Below, piece by piece: positions 1 through 8,574 of a stretch of 64,000 nt of DNA. The stretch is from positions 62,001-126,000 of the forward strand of contig NZ_JAHTKP010000021.1 of NCBI RefSeq assembly GCF_019192735.1. The letters run 5' to 3'. This stretch comes from Kitasatospora aureofaciens. Its GTDB lineage: Bacteria; Actinomycetota; Actinomycetes; Streptomycetales; Streptomycetaceae. Numbering within the stretch: the first letter of the stretch is position 1; every line of letters begins with the position of its first letter. The translations under genes were made by a program, and so were the position numbers. The notes below the pieces were generated by a model. That model did no database searches, was not told where the DNA came from, and saw only the letters and a program-made list of their open reading frames with translations.

Positions 1-149
1 GCCGCTGCGCGCGTGCGCCGCAACCGTCATCTCCCCAGCCCCCGCGCGCGAACCCTCCTCCGGCGGCGGCCGCCCCCGGCGTGCGTCCGGGCGCGGCGGC
101 GCGCCCGCCGGAGCGCGCGCGGGCCCCTCATGACTAGGAGTTCAGGACA
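1..149. other. left-edge non-coding leader
   Basis: I see no convincing gene here. The stretch is extremely GC-rich. It ends in AGGAG at 136-140, which suits the ATG at 150 as a ribosome binding site. It is probably the promoter and leader of the dehydrogenase gene, but no clear -10/-35 pair was found. Confidence 0.5.
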
Positions 150-1925
150 ATGGAGCGTCCCTTCCCCACGGTCGCCGTGGTCGGCCTCGGCACGATGGGT
201 GCCGGTGTCGCGGTGGCGGTCGCCAAGAGCGGCCGCCGGGTGATCGGCATCGAAGCCACCGAGGACTCGGCCGCCCGGGCGCTGGCCCGGATCGAGGAGG
301 CCACCGCGCACGCCGTCGACCGGGAGCGGATCACCGCCGAGGAGCGCGCCGCGCTGCTCGCGCTGATCTCGGTCGGCCACGAGCTGACCGCCGCCGCCGG
401 GGCCGACCTGGTGATCGAGGAGGTGCCCGAGCAGCTGGAGCTGAAGCGGGAGGTCTTCGCGGAGCTGGACCGGATCTGCCCGCCTGAGACGGTCCTGGCC
501 ACCGGCACCACCGCGCTCTCGGTGACCCGGATCGCCGCCGCCACCGCCCGTCCGGACCGGGTGCTGGGCCTGCACTTCTTCAACCCGGTGCACACCATGA
601 AGCTGGTCGAGGTGGTCCGCACCGTGCTGACCGCCCCGCAGGTCGCCATGGACGCCGCCGCGTTCGCCCGGGACCTCGGCAAGGAGCCGGTCGCGGCCGG
701 CGACCGCGCCGGGTTCGTGGTGAACGGCCTGCTGTTCGCGTACCTGAACCAGGCCGCGGCGATGTACGAGTCCAAGTACGCCTCCCGCGAGGACATCGAC
801 GCCGCGATGCGGCTCGGCTGCGGCCTGCCGATGGGCCCGCTGGCGCTGCTCGACCTGATCGGCGTGGACACCGCGCGGACCGTCCTGGAGGCGATGTACG
901 AGCAGTCCAGGGACCGGCTGCACGCGCCCGCCCCGATCCTCGGCCAGCTGGTCTCGGCCGGGCTGCTCGGCCGCAAGTCCGGCCGCGGCTTCTACACCTA
1001 CGAGGCGCCCGGCTCGTCCAAGGCCGTCGACGCGGCCACCGGGCCGGCGCAGCCGAAGGTGCCGGGCCGCGAGGTGCGGACGGTCGGCGTCTGCGGCTCG
1101 GGCACGATGGCGACCGGCATCGCCGAGGTGTTCGCCAAGTCCGGCCACCCGGTGCTGCTGGCCGCCCGCAGCCAGGAGAAGGCCGAGAAGGCCAAGGCGC
1201 AGCTGGCCAGGTCGCTGGAGCGGTCGGTCGCCAAGGGCCGGCTGACCGCGGAGCAGCGGGACGCCGCGCTGGCCCTGGTGACGCCGGTCGGCCAGTACTC
1301 CGAGCTGGCCGAGGTCGACCTGGTGGTCGAGGCGGTAGCCGAGGACCTGGCGGTCAAGCGGGAGCTGTTCGCCACCCTGGACAAGATCGTCCGGCCCGGC
1401 GCGGTGCTCGCCACCACCACCTCCTCGCTGCCGGTGATCAGCTGCGCGACCGCCACCTCGCGGCCGCAGGACGTGATCGGCATGCACTTCTTCAACCCGG
1501 CGCCGGCCATGAAGCTGGTCGAGGTGGTCTCCACCGTGCTGACCGCGCCGGACGTCACCGCGACCGTCCTGGGGCTGTGCGCGAAGGTGCGCAAGCACCC
1601 GGTGGAGTGCGGGGACCGGGCCGGCTTCATCGTCAACGCGCTGCTCTTCCCGTACCTGAACGACGCGGTGCGGATGCTCCAGGAGCACTACGCGACGGTG
1701 GACGACATCGACACCGCGATGAAGCTGGGCTGCGGCTACCCGATGGGCCCGTTCGAGCTGCTGGACGTGGTCGGCCTGGACGTGTCGCTGACCATCGAGC
1801 AGGTGCTGCACCAGGAGTTCCGCGAGCCGGGCCTGGCCGCCGCGCCGCTGCTGGAGCACCTGGTCGCGGCCGGCTGCCTGGGCCGCAAGACCGGCCGCGG
1901 GTTCCGCGACCACGCGCGCCGGTGA
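150..1925 (+). CDS. double-domain 3-hydroxybutyryl-CoA dehydrogenase
   Basis: The 591-residue protein has two complete 3-hydroxyacyl-CoA dehydrogenase units in tandem. Each has a Rossmann NAD(P) loop (VVGLGTMGAG near residue 8, VGVCGSGTMATG near 312) and the catalytic-region motif HFFNPVHTMKLVEVV near residue 145 or HFFNPAPAMKLVEVV near 448. Single-unit family members are about 285 residues, so this is an internal duplication or fusion. The expected reaction is (S)-3-hydroxybutyryl-CoA to acetoacetyl-CoA, which feeds C4 units to crotonyl-CoA in the cytoplasm. It opens the ethylmalonyl-CoA cluster. AGGAG lies 9 nt upstream of the ATG. Family is confident; exact substrate is inferred from context. 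Confidence 0.88.
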   Translation: MERPFPTVAVVGLGTMGAGVAVAVAKSGRRVIGIEATEDSAARALARIEEATAHAVDRERITAEERAALLALISVGHELTAAAGADLVIEEVPEQLELKREVFAELDRICPPETVLATGTTALSVTRIAAATARPDRVLGLHFFNPVHTMKLVEVVRTVLTAPQVAMDAAAFARDLGKEPVAAGDRAGFVVNGLLFAYLNQAAAMYESKYASREDIDAAMRLGCGLPMGPLALLDLIGVDTARTVLEAMYEQSRDRLHAPAPILGQLVSAGLLGRKSGRGFYTYEAPGSSKAVDAATGPAQPKVPGREVRTVGVCGSGTMATGIAEVFAKSGHPVLLAARSQEKAEKAKAQLARSLERSVAKGRLTAEQRDAALALVTPVGQYSELAEVDLVVEAVAEDLAVKRELFATLDKIVRPGAVLATTTSSLPVISCATATSRPQDVIGMHFFNPAPAMKLVEVVSTVLTAPDVTATVLGLCAKVRKHPVECGDRAGFIVNALLFPYLNDAVRMLQEHYATVDDIDTAMKLGCGYPMGPFELLDVVGLDVSLTIEQVLHQEFREPGLAAAPLLEHLVAAGCLGRKTGRGFRDHARR

Positions 1926-1978
1926 CCACGCCGCAGGCCGGCGGCGCCGCTCCGCGCGGGGCGGCGCCGGCCGGGATC

Positions 1979-2050
1979 GCGTCGGGGGGCGCGTCGGGGG
2001 GCGCGTCGGGGGGCGCCTCAGGGGGCGCGTCGGGGGGCGCCTCGGGCCAG
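1979..2050. repeat. 12-bp tandem repeat, six units
   Basis: Six consecutive 12-bp units of the form GCGTCGGGGGGC start at 1979, 1991, 2003, 2015, 2027 and 2039. Units 4 and 6 carry substitutions. The array lies between the dehydrogenase stop and the TetR start. The frame stays open through it (reading GASG repeats), but the TetR domain starts well downstream, so I treat the array as non-coding. Confidence 0.85.
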
Positions 2051-2179
2051 CCGAGGTCCGCCTGGAACCCGGGGACGGTGTCCGCCCGCTGGCCCCGCCC
2101 GGCCGTGACCGGGCCGGTCTCGCCGGTCCGCCGGGGAAGGGCGGCCGGGGCGCCGCCGGGGCCGTGTAGCGTTCCGGAC

Positions 2180-3100
2180 ATGGATCGGGTTCAGTCAGCC
2201 ACCCCGCAGCAGTCCGCCGTACCGCGCGGCGCCGACCGGCCGGCCCCGTCGGCCGGGGGCACCGGGCCGGACGGCGGGCCGGGCAGCCGCCGGGCCGCGG
2301 CGCAGCGCCTGCAGATGCGCCAGGACCTGGCCACGGCCGCGATGGACCTGTTCGCCTCGCAGGGCTACGAGGAGACCACGGTCGACCAGATCGCAGCAGC
2401 GGCCGGGGTGGCCCGGCGCACCTTCTTCCGGTACTTCCGGTCGAAGGAGGAGGCGATCTTCCCGGACCACGACGACACGCTCGTCCGGGTGGCCGACCTG
2501 CTGGCCAGCGCCGAGCCCGCGGAGCACCCGCTGGACGTGGTCTGCCGGGGCATCAAGGAGGTGCTGCGGATGTACGCCTCCACCCCGGGGGTGTCCGTCG
2601 CGCGGTACCAGCTGATCCGTCAGGTCCCGGCGCTGCGCGAGCGGGAGATCGCCGTGGTGGCCCGGTACGAGCGGCTGTTCACCCGGTACCTGCTGGGCCG
2701 CTTCGACACCGGCGAGGAGATCCCGTCGGGCTGGCAGCGCGGCGGCGAGGACGACTCGATGCTGGCCGAGGTGTCGGCAGCGGCCGTGGTCGCTGCGCAC
2801 AACCACGTGCTGCGGCGCTGGCTTCGGGCCGGCGGCCGGGGGGACGTCGAGGCGCAGCTGGACCACTCCTTCGAGGTGATCCGGCGGACCTTCTGGGCGT
2901 CCAACGCGCCCGGTGCCAGGCGTCGGGGATCTTTGGTGGCACCCGGTGCCAGTGGGGCCCCTGGGGAGGTGCTGGCCGAGAGCGCACTGAGTGCCAGCCC
3001 CGGAGGTGAGGTACTCATCACAGTCGCCCGGACGGATGCTCCGCTGGACGTGGTGGTGGACAGCATCCGGGCCGCACTGAGCGGCTCCAGGCCAGCCTGA
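2180..3100 (+). CDS. TetR-family regulator of the ethylmalonyl-CoA cluster
   Basis: This 306-residue protein has a TetR DNA-binding domain after a Pro/Gly/Ala-rich N-terminal extension of about 45 residues. The helix-turn-helix reads VDQIAAAAGVARRTFFRYF. The rest is an effector domain of no recognised ligand class. The frame is open much further upstream, but ATG 2180 is the first plausible start beyond the 12-bp repeat. It lies directly before ccr, and palindromes TGGCAC-N3-GTGCCA occur in its own 3' end and in the ccr leader, so control of ccr and probably of itself is inferred. An acyl-CoA ligand would be logical but is unproven. Confidence 0.85.
   Translation: MDRVQSATPQQSAVPRGADRPAPSAGGTGPDGGPGSRRAAAQRLQMRQDLATAAMDLFASQGYEETTVDQIAAAAGVARRTFFRYFRSKEEAIFPDHDDTLVRVADLLASAEPAEHPLDVVCRGIKEVLRMYASTPGVSVARYQLIRQVPALREREIAVVARYERLFTRYLLGRFDTGEEIPSGWQRGGEDDSMLAEVSAAAVVAAHNHVLRRWLRAGGRGDVEAQLDHSFEVIRRTFWASNAPGARRRGSLVAPGASGAPGEVLAESALSASPGGEVLITVARTDAPLDVVVDSIRAALSGSRPA
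2937..2951. promoter_or_regulatory. TGGCAC-N3-GTGCCA palindrome inside the TetR gene
   Basis: This perfect 15-bp palindrome with a CCG centre lies in the 3' part of the TetR coding region. The same arms recur at 3239-3253, in the ccr leader. It may be an auxiliary operator allowing looping, or chance within GC-rich DNA; recurrence favours an operator. Confidence 0.45.
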
Positions 3101-3472
3101 CAGCGACATTTCCGCAGGTCACAGCAGTATCGAGGGCCCGTGCCGAGCAATCGGCGCGGGCCCTTTTCGTACCCGTTCGGCACCGCTCGAAGGTGGCACG
3201 AACCCGCCGGAATTCCTGACACCCGGTGTCTTTACGAGTGGCACAGGGTGCCACTACGTTGTTACCCACCAGTCGCGGCGCCGCGGCTCCCCACCTCGGC
3301 GCGCCGTCGTCCGGTGTTCCCACACCCCGGGAGCAGTGCCAGTCACCACCCGGTCCACCGCCGGGCCCAGCCTGACCCGCCCACCACCCACTTCAGCGAA
3401 GCCGGTGTCCGCTCCCGGCTCCCCCAGACGCCCTGTGCGCCCTCACACAGGTACGCCTTCGGAGGCAGAGCC
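3101..3472. promoter_or_regulatory. ccr promoter/leader region with operator palindromes
   Basis: This 372-bp gap holds the TetR terminator and then the control region of the ccr operon. Two related palindromes lie exactly 22 bp apart centre to centre: TGACAC-CCG-GTGTCT at 3217-3231 and TGGCAC-AGG-GTGCCA at 3239-3253. TGGCAC half-sites also appear near 3194 and 3336. GGAGGC at 3461-3466 is the ccr ribosome binding site. I could not assign a -10/-35 pair with confidence. Confidence 0.6.
3134..3167 (+). terminator. rho-independent terminator after the TetR gene
   Basis: A 13-bp stem with one G-T pair (3134-3146 with 3151-3163) and a GCAA loop is followed by TTTT. It lies 34 nt after the TetR stop and insulates ccr from upstream transcription. 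Confidence 0.8.
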
Positions 3473-4843
3473 ATGCAGCAAATCCTCGACGCGATCCTCA
3501 GCAACGACGCCACGTCGGAGGACTACGCCGCCATCGAGCTCCCCGAGTCCTACCGAGCGGTCACGCTCCACAAGGACGAGGAGCAGATGTTCGCGGGACT
3601 CGACAGCCGCGACAAGGACCCCCGCAAGTCCCTCCACCTCGACGAGGTCGCCCTGCCCGAGCTGGGCCCCGGGGAGGCCCTGGTCGCCGTCATGGCCAGC
3701 GCGGTGAACTACAACACCGTGTGGAGCTCGATCTTCGAGCCGGTCTCCACCTTCGGCTTCCTGGAGCGCTACGGCCGTCTGTCGCCGCTGACCAAGCGCC
3801 ACGACCTGCCGTACCACGTGGTCGGCTCCGACCTGGCCGGCGTCGTCCTGCGCACCGGCGCGGGCGTCAACGCCTGGAAGCCCGGCGACGAGGTCGTCGC
3901 CCACTGCCTCTCGGTCGAGCTGGAGTCCCCGGACGGCCACAACGACACGATGATGGACCCGGAGCAGCGTATCTGGGGCTTCGAGACCAACTTCGGCGGC
4001 CTGGCCCAGCTGGCGCTGGTGAAGACCAACCAGCTGCTGCCCAAGCCGAAGCACCTCACCTGGGAGGAGGCCGCCTCCCCCGGTCTGGTCAACTCCACCG
4101 CCTACCGCCAGCTGGTCTCCCGCAACGGCGCCGGCATGAAGCAGGGCGACAACGTGCTGATCTGGGGCGCCAGCGGCGGCCTCGGCTCGTACGCCACCCA
4201 GTACGCGCTGGCCGGCGGCGCCACCCCGATCTGCGTGGTCTCCAACGACCAGAAGGCCGAGATCTGCCGCGCCATGGGCGCCGAGGCGATCATCGACCGC
4301 TCCGCCGAGGGCTACCGGTTCTGGAAGGACGAGAACACCCAGGACCCGCGCGAGTGGAAGCGCCTGGGCTCGAAGATCCGCGAGTTCACCGGCGGCGAGG
4401 ACGTGGACATCGTCTTCGAGCACCCGGGCCGGGAGACCTTCGGCGCCTCGGTGTACGTCACCCGCAAGGGCGGCACCATCGTCACCTGCGCCTCCACCTC
4501 CGGCTTCATGCACCAGTACGACAACCGGTACCTGTGGATGTCGCTCAAGCGGATCGTCGGCTCGCACTTCGCCAACTACCGCGAGGCCTTCGAGGCCAAC
4601 CGCCTGATCGCCAAGGGCAAGATCCACCCGACCCTGTCGAAGGTCTACTCCCTGGAGGAGACCGGCCAGGCCGCCCTCGACGTGCACCACAACAAGCACC
4701 AGGGCAAGGTCGGCGTGCTCTGCCTGGCCCCCGAGGAGGGCCTGGGCGTGCGCGACCAGGAGTTCCGCGCGCAGCACATCGACGCCATCAACCTTTTCCG
4801 CGAGCTCGGCGAGCGGAACATCAACCGCAGCCGGAACGTCTGA
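3473..4843 (+). CDS. ccr: crotonyl-CoA carboxylase/reductase
   Basis: This 456-residue medium-chain reductase of the Ccr family carries out NADPH-dependent reductive carboxylation of crotonyl-CoA to (2S)-ethylmalonyl-CoA, the committed step of the ethylmalonyl-CoA pathway. Visible features are an N-terminal GroES-like domain (VVGSDLAGVV near residue 118), the nucleotide-binding loop WGASGGLGSYATQYAL near 231, and a C-terminal tail typical of Ccr rather than quinone reductases. ATG 3473 is preceded by GGAGGC at a good distance. The mutase gene follows after 10 nt, so the two are co-transcribed. In producers of polyketides the product also serves as an extender unit. Confidence 0.95.
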   Translation: MQQILDAILSNDATSEDYAAIELPESYRAVTLHKDEEQMFAGLDSRDKDPRKSLHLDEVALPELGPGEALVAVMASAVNYNTVWSSIFEPVSTFGFLERYGRLSPLTKRHDLPYHVVGSDLAGVVLRTGAGVNAWKPGDEVVAHCLSVELESPDGHNDTMMDPEQRIWGFETNFGGLAQLALVKTNQLLPKPKHLTWEEAASPGLVNSTAYRQLVSRNGAGMKQGDNVLIWGASGGLGSYATQYALAGGATPICVVSNDQKAEICRAMGAEAIIDRSAEGYRFWKDENTQDPREWKRLGSKIREFTGGEDVDIVFEHPGRETFGASVYVTRKGGTIVTCASTSGFMHQYDNRYLWMSLKRIVGSHFANYREAFEANRLIAKGKIHPTLSKVYSLEETGQAALDVHHNKHQGKVGVLCLAPEEGLGVRDQEFRAQHIDAINLFRELGERNINRSRNV

Positions 4844-4853
4844 GGCCGATCCA

Positions 4854-6884
4854 ATGACTGAGCAGCAGAAGCGTGACCGCCCTTGGCTGATGCGCACCTA
4901 CGCCGGGCACTCCACCGCGAGCGACTCCAACGCGCTCTACCGGCGGAACCTGGCGAAGGGTCAGACCGGCCTCTCCGTCGCCTTCGACCTGCCGACCCAG
5001 ACCGGCTACGACTCCGACCACATCCTCGCCCGCGGCGAGGTGGGCCGGGTCGGCGTCCCGGTCGGCCACGTCGGCGACATGCGCACCCTGTTCGACGGCA
5101 TCCCGCTCGAACAGACCAACACCTCGATGACGATCAACGCCACCGCGATGTGGCTGCTGGCGCTCTACCAGGTGGTCGCCGAGGAGCAGGGCGCCGACGT
5201 CGCCCGGCTCACCGGCACCACCCAGAACGACATCGTCAAGGAGTACCTGTCACGCGGGACGCACGTCTTCCCGCCCGGCCCCTCGGTGCGCCTGATCACC
5301 GACATGATCGCCTACACGGTCGGGAACATCCCCAAGTGGAACCCGATCAACATCTGCAGCTACCACCTGCAGGAGGCCGGCGCCACGCCCGTCCAGGAGA
5401 TCGCCTACGCGATGTGCACCGCCATCTCGGTGCTCGACGCCGTCCGCGACTCCGGCCAGGTGCCGGCCGAGCGGATGGGCGACGTGGTCGCCCGGATCTC
5501 CTTCTTCGTAAACGCCGGCGTGCGCTTCGTCGAGGAGATGTGCAAGATGCGTGCCTTCGCCCAGCTGTGGGAGAAGGTCACGCTGGAGCGCTACGGCGTC
5601 CAGGACCCGAAGCAGCGCCGGTTCCGCTACGGCGTCCAGGTCAACTCGCTCGGCCTGACCGAGGCGCAGCCGGAGAACAACGTCCAGCGGATCGTCCTGG
5701 AGATGCTCGCCGTGACGCTCTCCAAGGACGCCCGCGCCCGGGCCGTCCAGCTGCCCGCCTGGAACGAGGCGCTCGGCCTGCCCCGGCCGTGGGACCAGCA
5801 GTGGTCGCTGCGGATCCAGCAGGTGCTCGCCTACGAGTCCGACCTGCTGGAGTACGGGGACATCTTCAACGGCTCCGAGGTGATCGAGGCCAAGACCGCC
5901 GAGCTGCTGGCCGGCGCCGAGGCCGAGATCGCCAAGGTGCTGGAGATGGGCGGAGTGATTCCGGCCGTCGAGTCCGGTTACCTGAAGTCCAACCTGGTCG
6001 CCTCGCACGCCGCCCGGCGGGCCCGGATCGAGTCCGGCGAGGACAAGATCGTCGGCGTCAACTGCTTCGACACCACCGAGGAGAGCCCGCTCACGGCCGA
6101 CCTCGACACCGCGATCATGGTCGTCGACCCGGCCTCCGAGCAGTCCGTCCTCGCCGCCCTGGAGGCCTGGCGCGGACAGCGCGACGAGGTCGCCGCCCAG
6201 GAGTCGCTGGCCGAGCTCAAGGCCGTGGCCGCCACCGACGCCAACCTGATGCCGGCCACGCTCGCCTGCGCCCGGGCCGGCGTCACCACCGGGGAGTGGT
6301 CCTTCGCCCTGCGCGAGGTCTTCGGCGAGTACCGCGCCCCCACCGGCGTCGGCGGCGCCCCGGTCGCGGTGGCCGCCGAGCCCGGCGGCGAGCTGGCCGC
6401 GGTGCGTGCCGCGGTCGCCGCCACCGCCGAGGAGCTGGGCGCCGGCAAGCTGCGTCTGCTGGTCGGCAAGCCCGGCCTGGACGGGCACTCCAACGGTGCC
6501 GAGCAGATCGCCGTCCGGGCCCGCGACGCCGGGTTCGAGGTGGTCTACCAGGGCATCCGGCTCACCCCGGAGCAGATCGTCTCCGCCGCCGTCGCGGAGG
6601 ACGTGCACTGCGTGGGCCTGTCCATCCTCTCCGGCGCCCACTCCGAGCTGGTGCCCGACGTGCTGCAGCGACTGCGCCGCGCCGGGGTGGAGGATGTCCC
6701 GGTGATCGTGGGTGGCATCATCCCGGCAGCGGACGGCGAGGCCCTCAAGGCCGCCGGCGTCGCCGCCGTGTTCACCCCGAAGGACTTCGGCATCACGACC
6801 ATCATCGGCCGGATCGTGGACGAGATCCGGCTCGCCAACAAGCTCCAGCCCTGGACGCCCGCACCGACCGCGACCACCAGCTGA
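4854..6884 (+). CDS. ecm: ethylmalonyl-CoA mutase (B12-dependent)
   Basis: The 676-residue protein combines a methylmalonyl-CoA mutase-like TIM barrel (residues 1 to about 520) and a C-terminal B12-binding domain with the base-off motif DGHSNG in KPGLDGHSNGAEQ near residue 541. The start of the barrel reads TYAGHSTASDSNALY, the ethylmalonyl-CoA mutase form, whereas methylmalonyl-CoA mutases read QYAGFG. The reaction is (2R)-ethylmalonyl-CoA to (2S)-methylsuccinyl-CoA. It lies between ccr and the lyase gene in one operon. It needs adenosylcobalamin, whose synthesis genes start about 9 kb downstream. No defect is visible. Confidence 0.93.
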   Translation: MTEQQKRDRPWLMRTYAGHSTASDSNALYRRNLAKGQTGLSVAFDLPTQTGYDSDHILARGEVGRVGVPVGHVGDMRTLFDGIPLEQTNTSMTINATAMWLLALYQVVAEEQGADVARLTGTTQNDIVKEYLSRGTHVFPPGPSVRLITDMIAYTVGNIPKWNPINICSYHLQEAGATPVQEIAYAMCTAISVLDAVRDSGQVPAERMGDVVARISFFVNAGVRFVEEMCKMRAFAQLWEKVTLERYGVQDPKQRRFRYGVQVNSLGLTEAQPENNVQRIVLEMLAVTLSKDARARAVQLPAWNEALGLPRPWDQQWSLRIQQVLAYESDLLEYGDIFNGSEVIEAKTAELLAGAEAEIAKVLEMGGVIPAVESGYLKSNLVASHAARRARIESGEDKIVGVNCFDTTEESPLTADLDTAIMVVDPASEQSVLAALEAWRGQRDEVAAQESLAELKAVAATDANLMPATLACARAGVTTGEWSFALREVFGEYRAPTGVGGAPVAVAAEPGGELAAVRAAVAATAEELGAGKLRLLVGKPGLDGHSNGAEQIAVRARDAGFEVVYQGIRLTPEQIVSAAVAEDVHCVGLSILSGAHSELVPDVLQRLRRAGVEDVPVIVGGIIPAADGEALKAAGVAAVFTPKDFGITTIIGRIVDEIRLANKLQPWTPAPTATTS

Positions 6885-6910
6885 CCACTGGAAGGAACTG
6901 AACCACCCTC

Positions 6911-7888
6911 ATGACCACCGCCAGCGACATTTCAAGCAACCGTCTTCGCCCGCGCCGCTCCTGCCTGGCCGTACCCGGCAGCAACCCGCGCTTCCTGGAG
7001 AAGGCCCAGGGCCTGCCCGCCGACCAGGTCTTCCTCGACCTCGAGGACGCCTGCGCCCCCCTCGTCAAGGAGAGCGCCCGCCACAACATCGTCGACGCGC
7101 TCAACAACGGCGACTGGGGCAACAAGACCAAGGTCGTCCGGGTCAACGACTGGACCACCCACTGGACCTACCGCGACGTGATCACCGTCGTCGAGGGCGC
7201 CGGCCCGAACCTCGACTGCATCATGCTGCCGAAGGTCCAGGACGCCGAGCAGGTCAGGGCGCTCGACCTGCTGCTCACCCAGATCGAGAAGACCATGGGC
7301 TTCGAGGTCGGCAAGATCGGCATCGAGGCGCAGATCGAGAACGCCAAGGGCCTGATCAACGTCGACGCCATCGCCGAGGCCTCGCCCCGGCTGGAGACCA
7401 TCATCTTCGGCCCCGCCGACTTCATGGCCTCGATCAACATGAAGTCCCTGGTGGTCGGCGAGCAGCCGCCCGGCTACCCGGCCGACGCCTACCACTACAT
7501 CCTGATGCGGATCCTGATGGCCGCCCGCGCGAACGACCTGCAGGCGATCGACGGCCCCTACCTGCAGATCCGCAACCAGGAGGGCTACCGCGAGGTCGCC
7601 GGCCGCGCCGCCGCCCTCGGCTTCGACGGCAAGTGGGTGCTCCACCCGGACCAGGTCGCCGCCGCGAACGAGATCTTCTCGCCCTCGCAGGAGGACTACG
7701 ACCACGCCGAGCTGATCCTCGACGCCTACGACTGGTGCACCTCCGAGGCGGGCGGCGCCAAGGGCTCCGCGATGCTCGGCGACGAGATGATCGACGAGGC
7801 CAGCCGCAAGATGGCCCTGGTCATCGCCGGCAAGGGCCGGGCCGCCGGCATGGAGCGCACCACCAAGTTCGAGATCCCGGAAAGCTGA
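6911..7888 (+). CDS. CitE-like beta-methylmalyl-CoA/malyl-CoA lyase
   Basis: This 325-residue member of the HpcH/HpaI (CitE-like) aldolase superfamily begins with RLRPRRSCLAVPGSNPRFLE and has the metal-binding pieces DLEDACAP near residue 43 and IGIEAQIENAKGL near 137. In this pathway the enzyme splits beta-methylmalyl-CoA into glyoxylate and propionyl-CoA and can act on malyl-CoA. It follows the mutase gene by 26 nt and precedes the mesaconyl-CoA hydratase by 11 nt, matching the pathway gene order of actinobacteria. GGAAGGAA upstream is the likely ribosome binding site. Confidence 0.88.
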   Translation: MTTASDISSNRLRPRRSCLAVPGSNPRFLEKAQGLPADQVFLDLEDACAPLVKESARHNIVDALNNGDWGNKTKVVRVNDWTTHWTYRDVITVVEGAGPNLDCIMLPKVQDAEQVRALDLLLTQIEKTMGFEVGKIGIEAQIENAKGLINVDAIAEASPRLETIIFGPADFMASINMKSLVVGEQPPGYPADAYHYILMRILMAARANDLQAIDGPYLQIRNQEGYREVAGRAAALGFDGKWVLHPDQVAAANEIFSPSQEDYDHAELILDAYDWCTSEAGGAKGSAMLGDEMIDEASRKMALVIAGKGRAAGMERTTKFEIPES

Positions 7889-7899
7889 GGGCCTGAGCC

Positions 7900-8403
7900 A
7901 TGCAGTTCGGACGCACCTACGAGGAGTTCGAGGTCGGCGCGGTCTACAAGCACTGGCCCGGCAAGACGGTCACCGAGTACGACGACCACCTCTTCTGTCT
8001 GCTCACCATGAACCACCACCCGCTCCACATGGACACCAACTATGCGGAGAAGACGACGGACTTCGGCAAGAACGTCGTCGTGGGCAACTACATCTACTCG
8101 CTGCTGCTCGGCATGTCCGTCCCGGACGTCTCCGGCAAGGCGATCGCCAACCTGGAGATCGAGTCGCTGCGGCACGTCGCACCGACCTTCCACGGCGACA
8201 CCATCTACGGCGAGACCACCGTCCTCGACAAGTGGCCGTCCAAGTCCAAGGACGACCGCGGCATCGTCTACGTCGAGACCAAGGGGTACAAGCAGGACGG
8301 CACGGTCGTCTGCATCTTCCGCCGCAAGGTGATGGTGCCGACCGAGACGTACATCAAGGAGCGCGGCGGCGAGCAGCCCGGCCGTCCCACGCCCCTCTCC
8401 TGA
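7900..8403 (+). CDS. mch: MaoC-family mesaconyl-CoA hydratase
   Basis: This 167-residue single hot-dog-fold MaoC-like dehydratase carries the catalytic Asp/His-type segment LTMNHHPLHMDTNYAEKT near residue 37. The expected reaction is reversible hydration of mesaconyl-CoA to beta-methylmalyl-CoA. Assignment to mesaconyl-CoA, rather than another enoyl-CoA, comes from its place between the lyase and methylsuccinyl-CoA dehydrogenase genes. Alpha-proteobacterial Mch is a longer double-hot-dog protein; the short form is usual in actinobacterial clusters. A 171-bp gap with a hairpin separates it from mcd. Confidence 0.85.
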   Translation: MQFGRTYEEFEVGAVYKHWPGKTVTEYDDHLFCLLTMNHHPLHMDTNYAEKTTDFGKNVVVGNYIYSLLLGMSVPDVSGKAIANLEIESLRHVAPTFHGDTIYGETTVLDKWPSKSKDDRGIVYVETKGYKQDGTVVCIFRRKVMVPTETYIKERGGEQPGRPTPLS

Positions 8404-8468
8404 ACCAGCTGTCCCCTCTATACCCCGGAGGGGGAGGCCGCCGTCATCGGCCGACCCCCACCCGGAAC

Positions 8469-8506
8469 GGGGGCCCTGCTGCCGCAGCCACGCCGGCAGG
8501 GCCCCC
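8469..8506 (+). terminator. hairpin between mch and mcd
   Basis: An 11-bp perfect stem (8469-8479 with 8496-8506) spans a 16-nt loop. No T-run follows. It may attenuate or end the ccr-to-mch transcript before mcd, or protect the 3' end. Confidence 0.55.
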
Positions 8507-8574
8507 GGCAATCCCCCCCCCCGGGGGATCCACGGACTTTCCCCCTGACCCTCAGACTTTTTCGGAGCCGCACG

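Noticed and set aside
27-1913. Very long open frame antisense to the dehydrogenase gene
   Set aside because: High GC keeps antisense frames open. The protein has no motifs, while the plus-strand frame has two full dehydrogenase units. The same reasoning removes the long antisense frames opposite ecm, cobQ/chelatase, cobB, the kinase and the amidase.
1577-2179. N-terminal extension of the TetR gene across the 12-bp repeat
   Set aside because: It would overlap the dehydrogenase gene and add about 200 residues of low-complexity sequence. TetR proteins start shortly before the helix-turn-helix.
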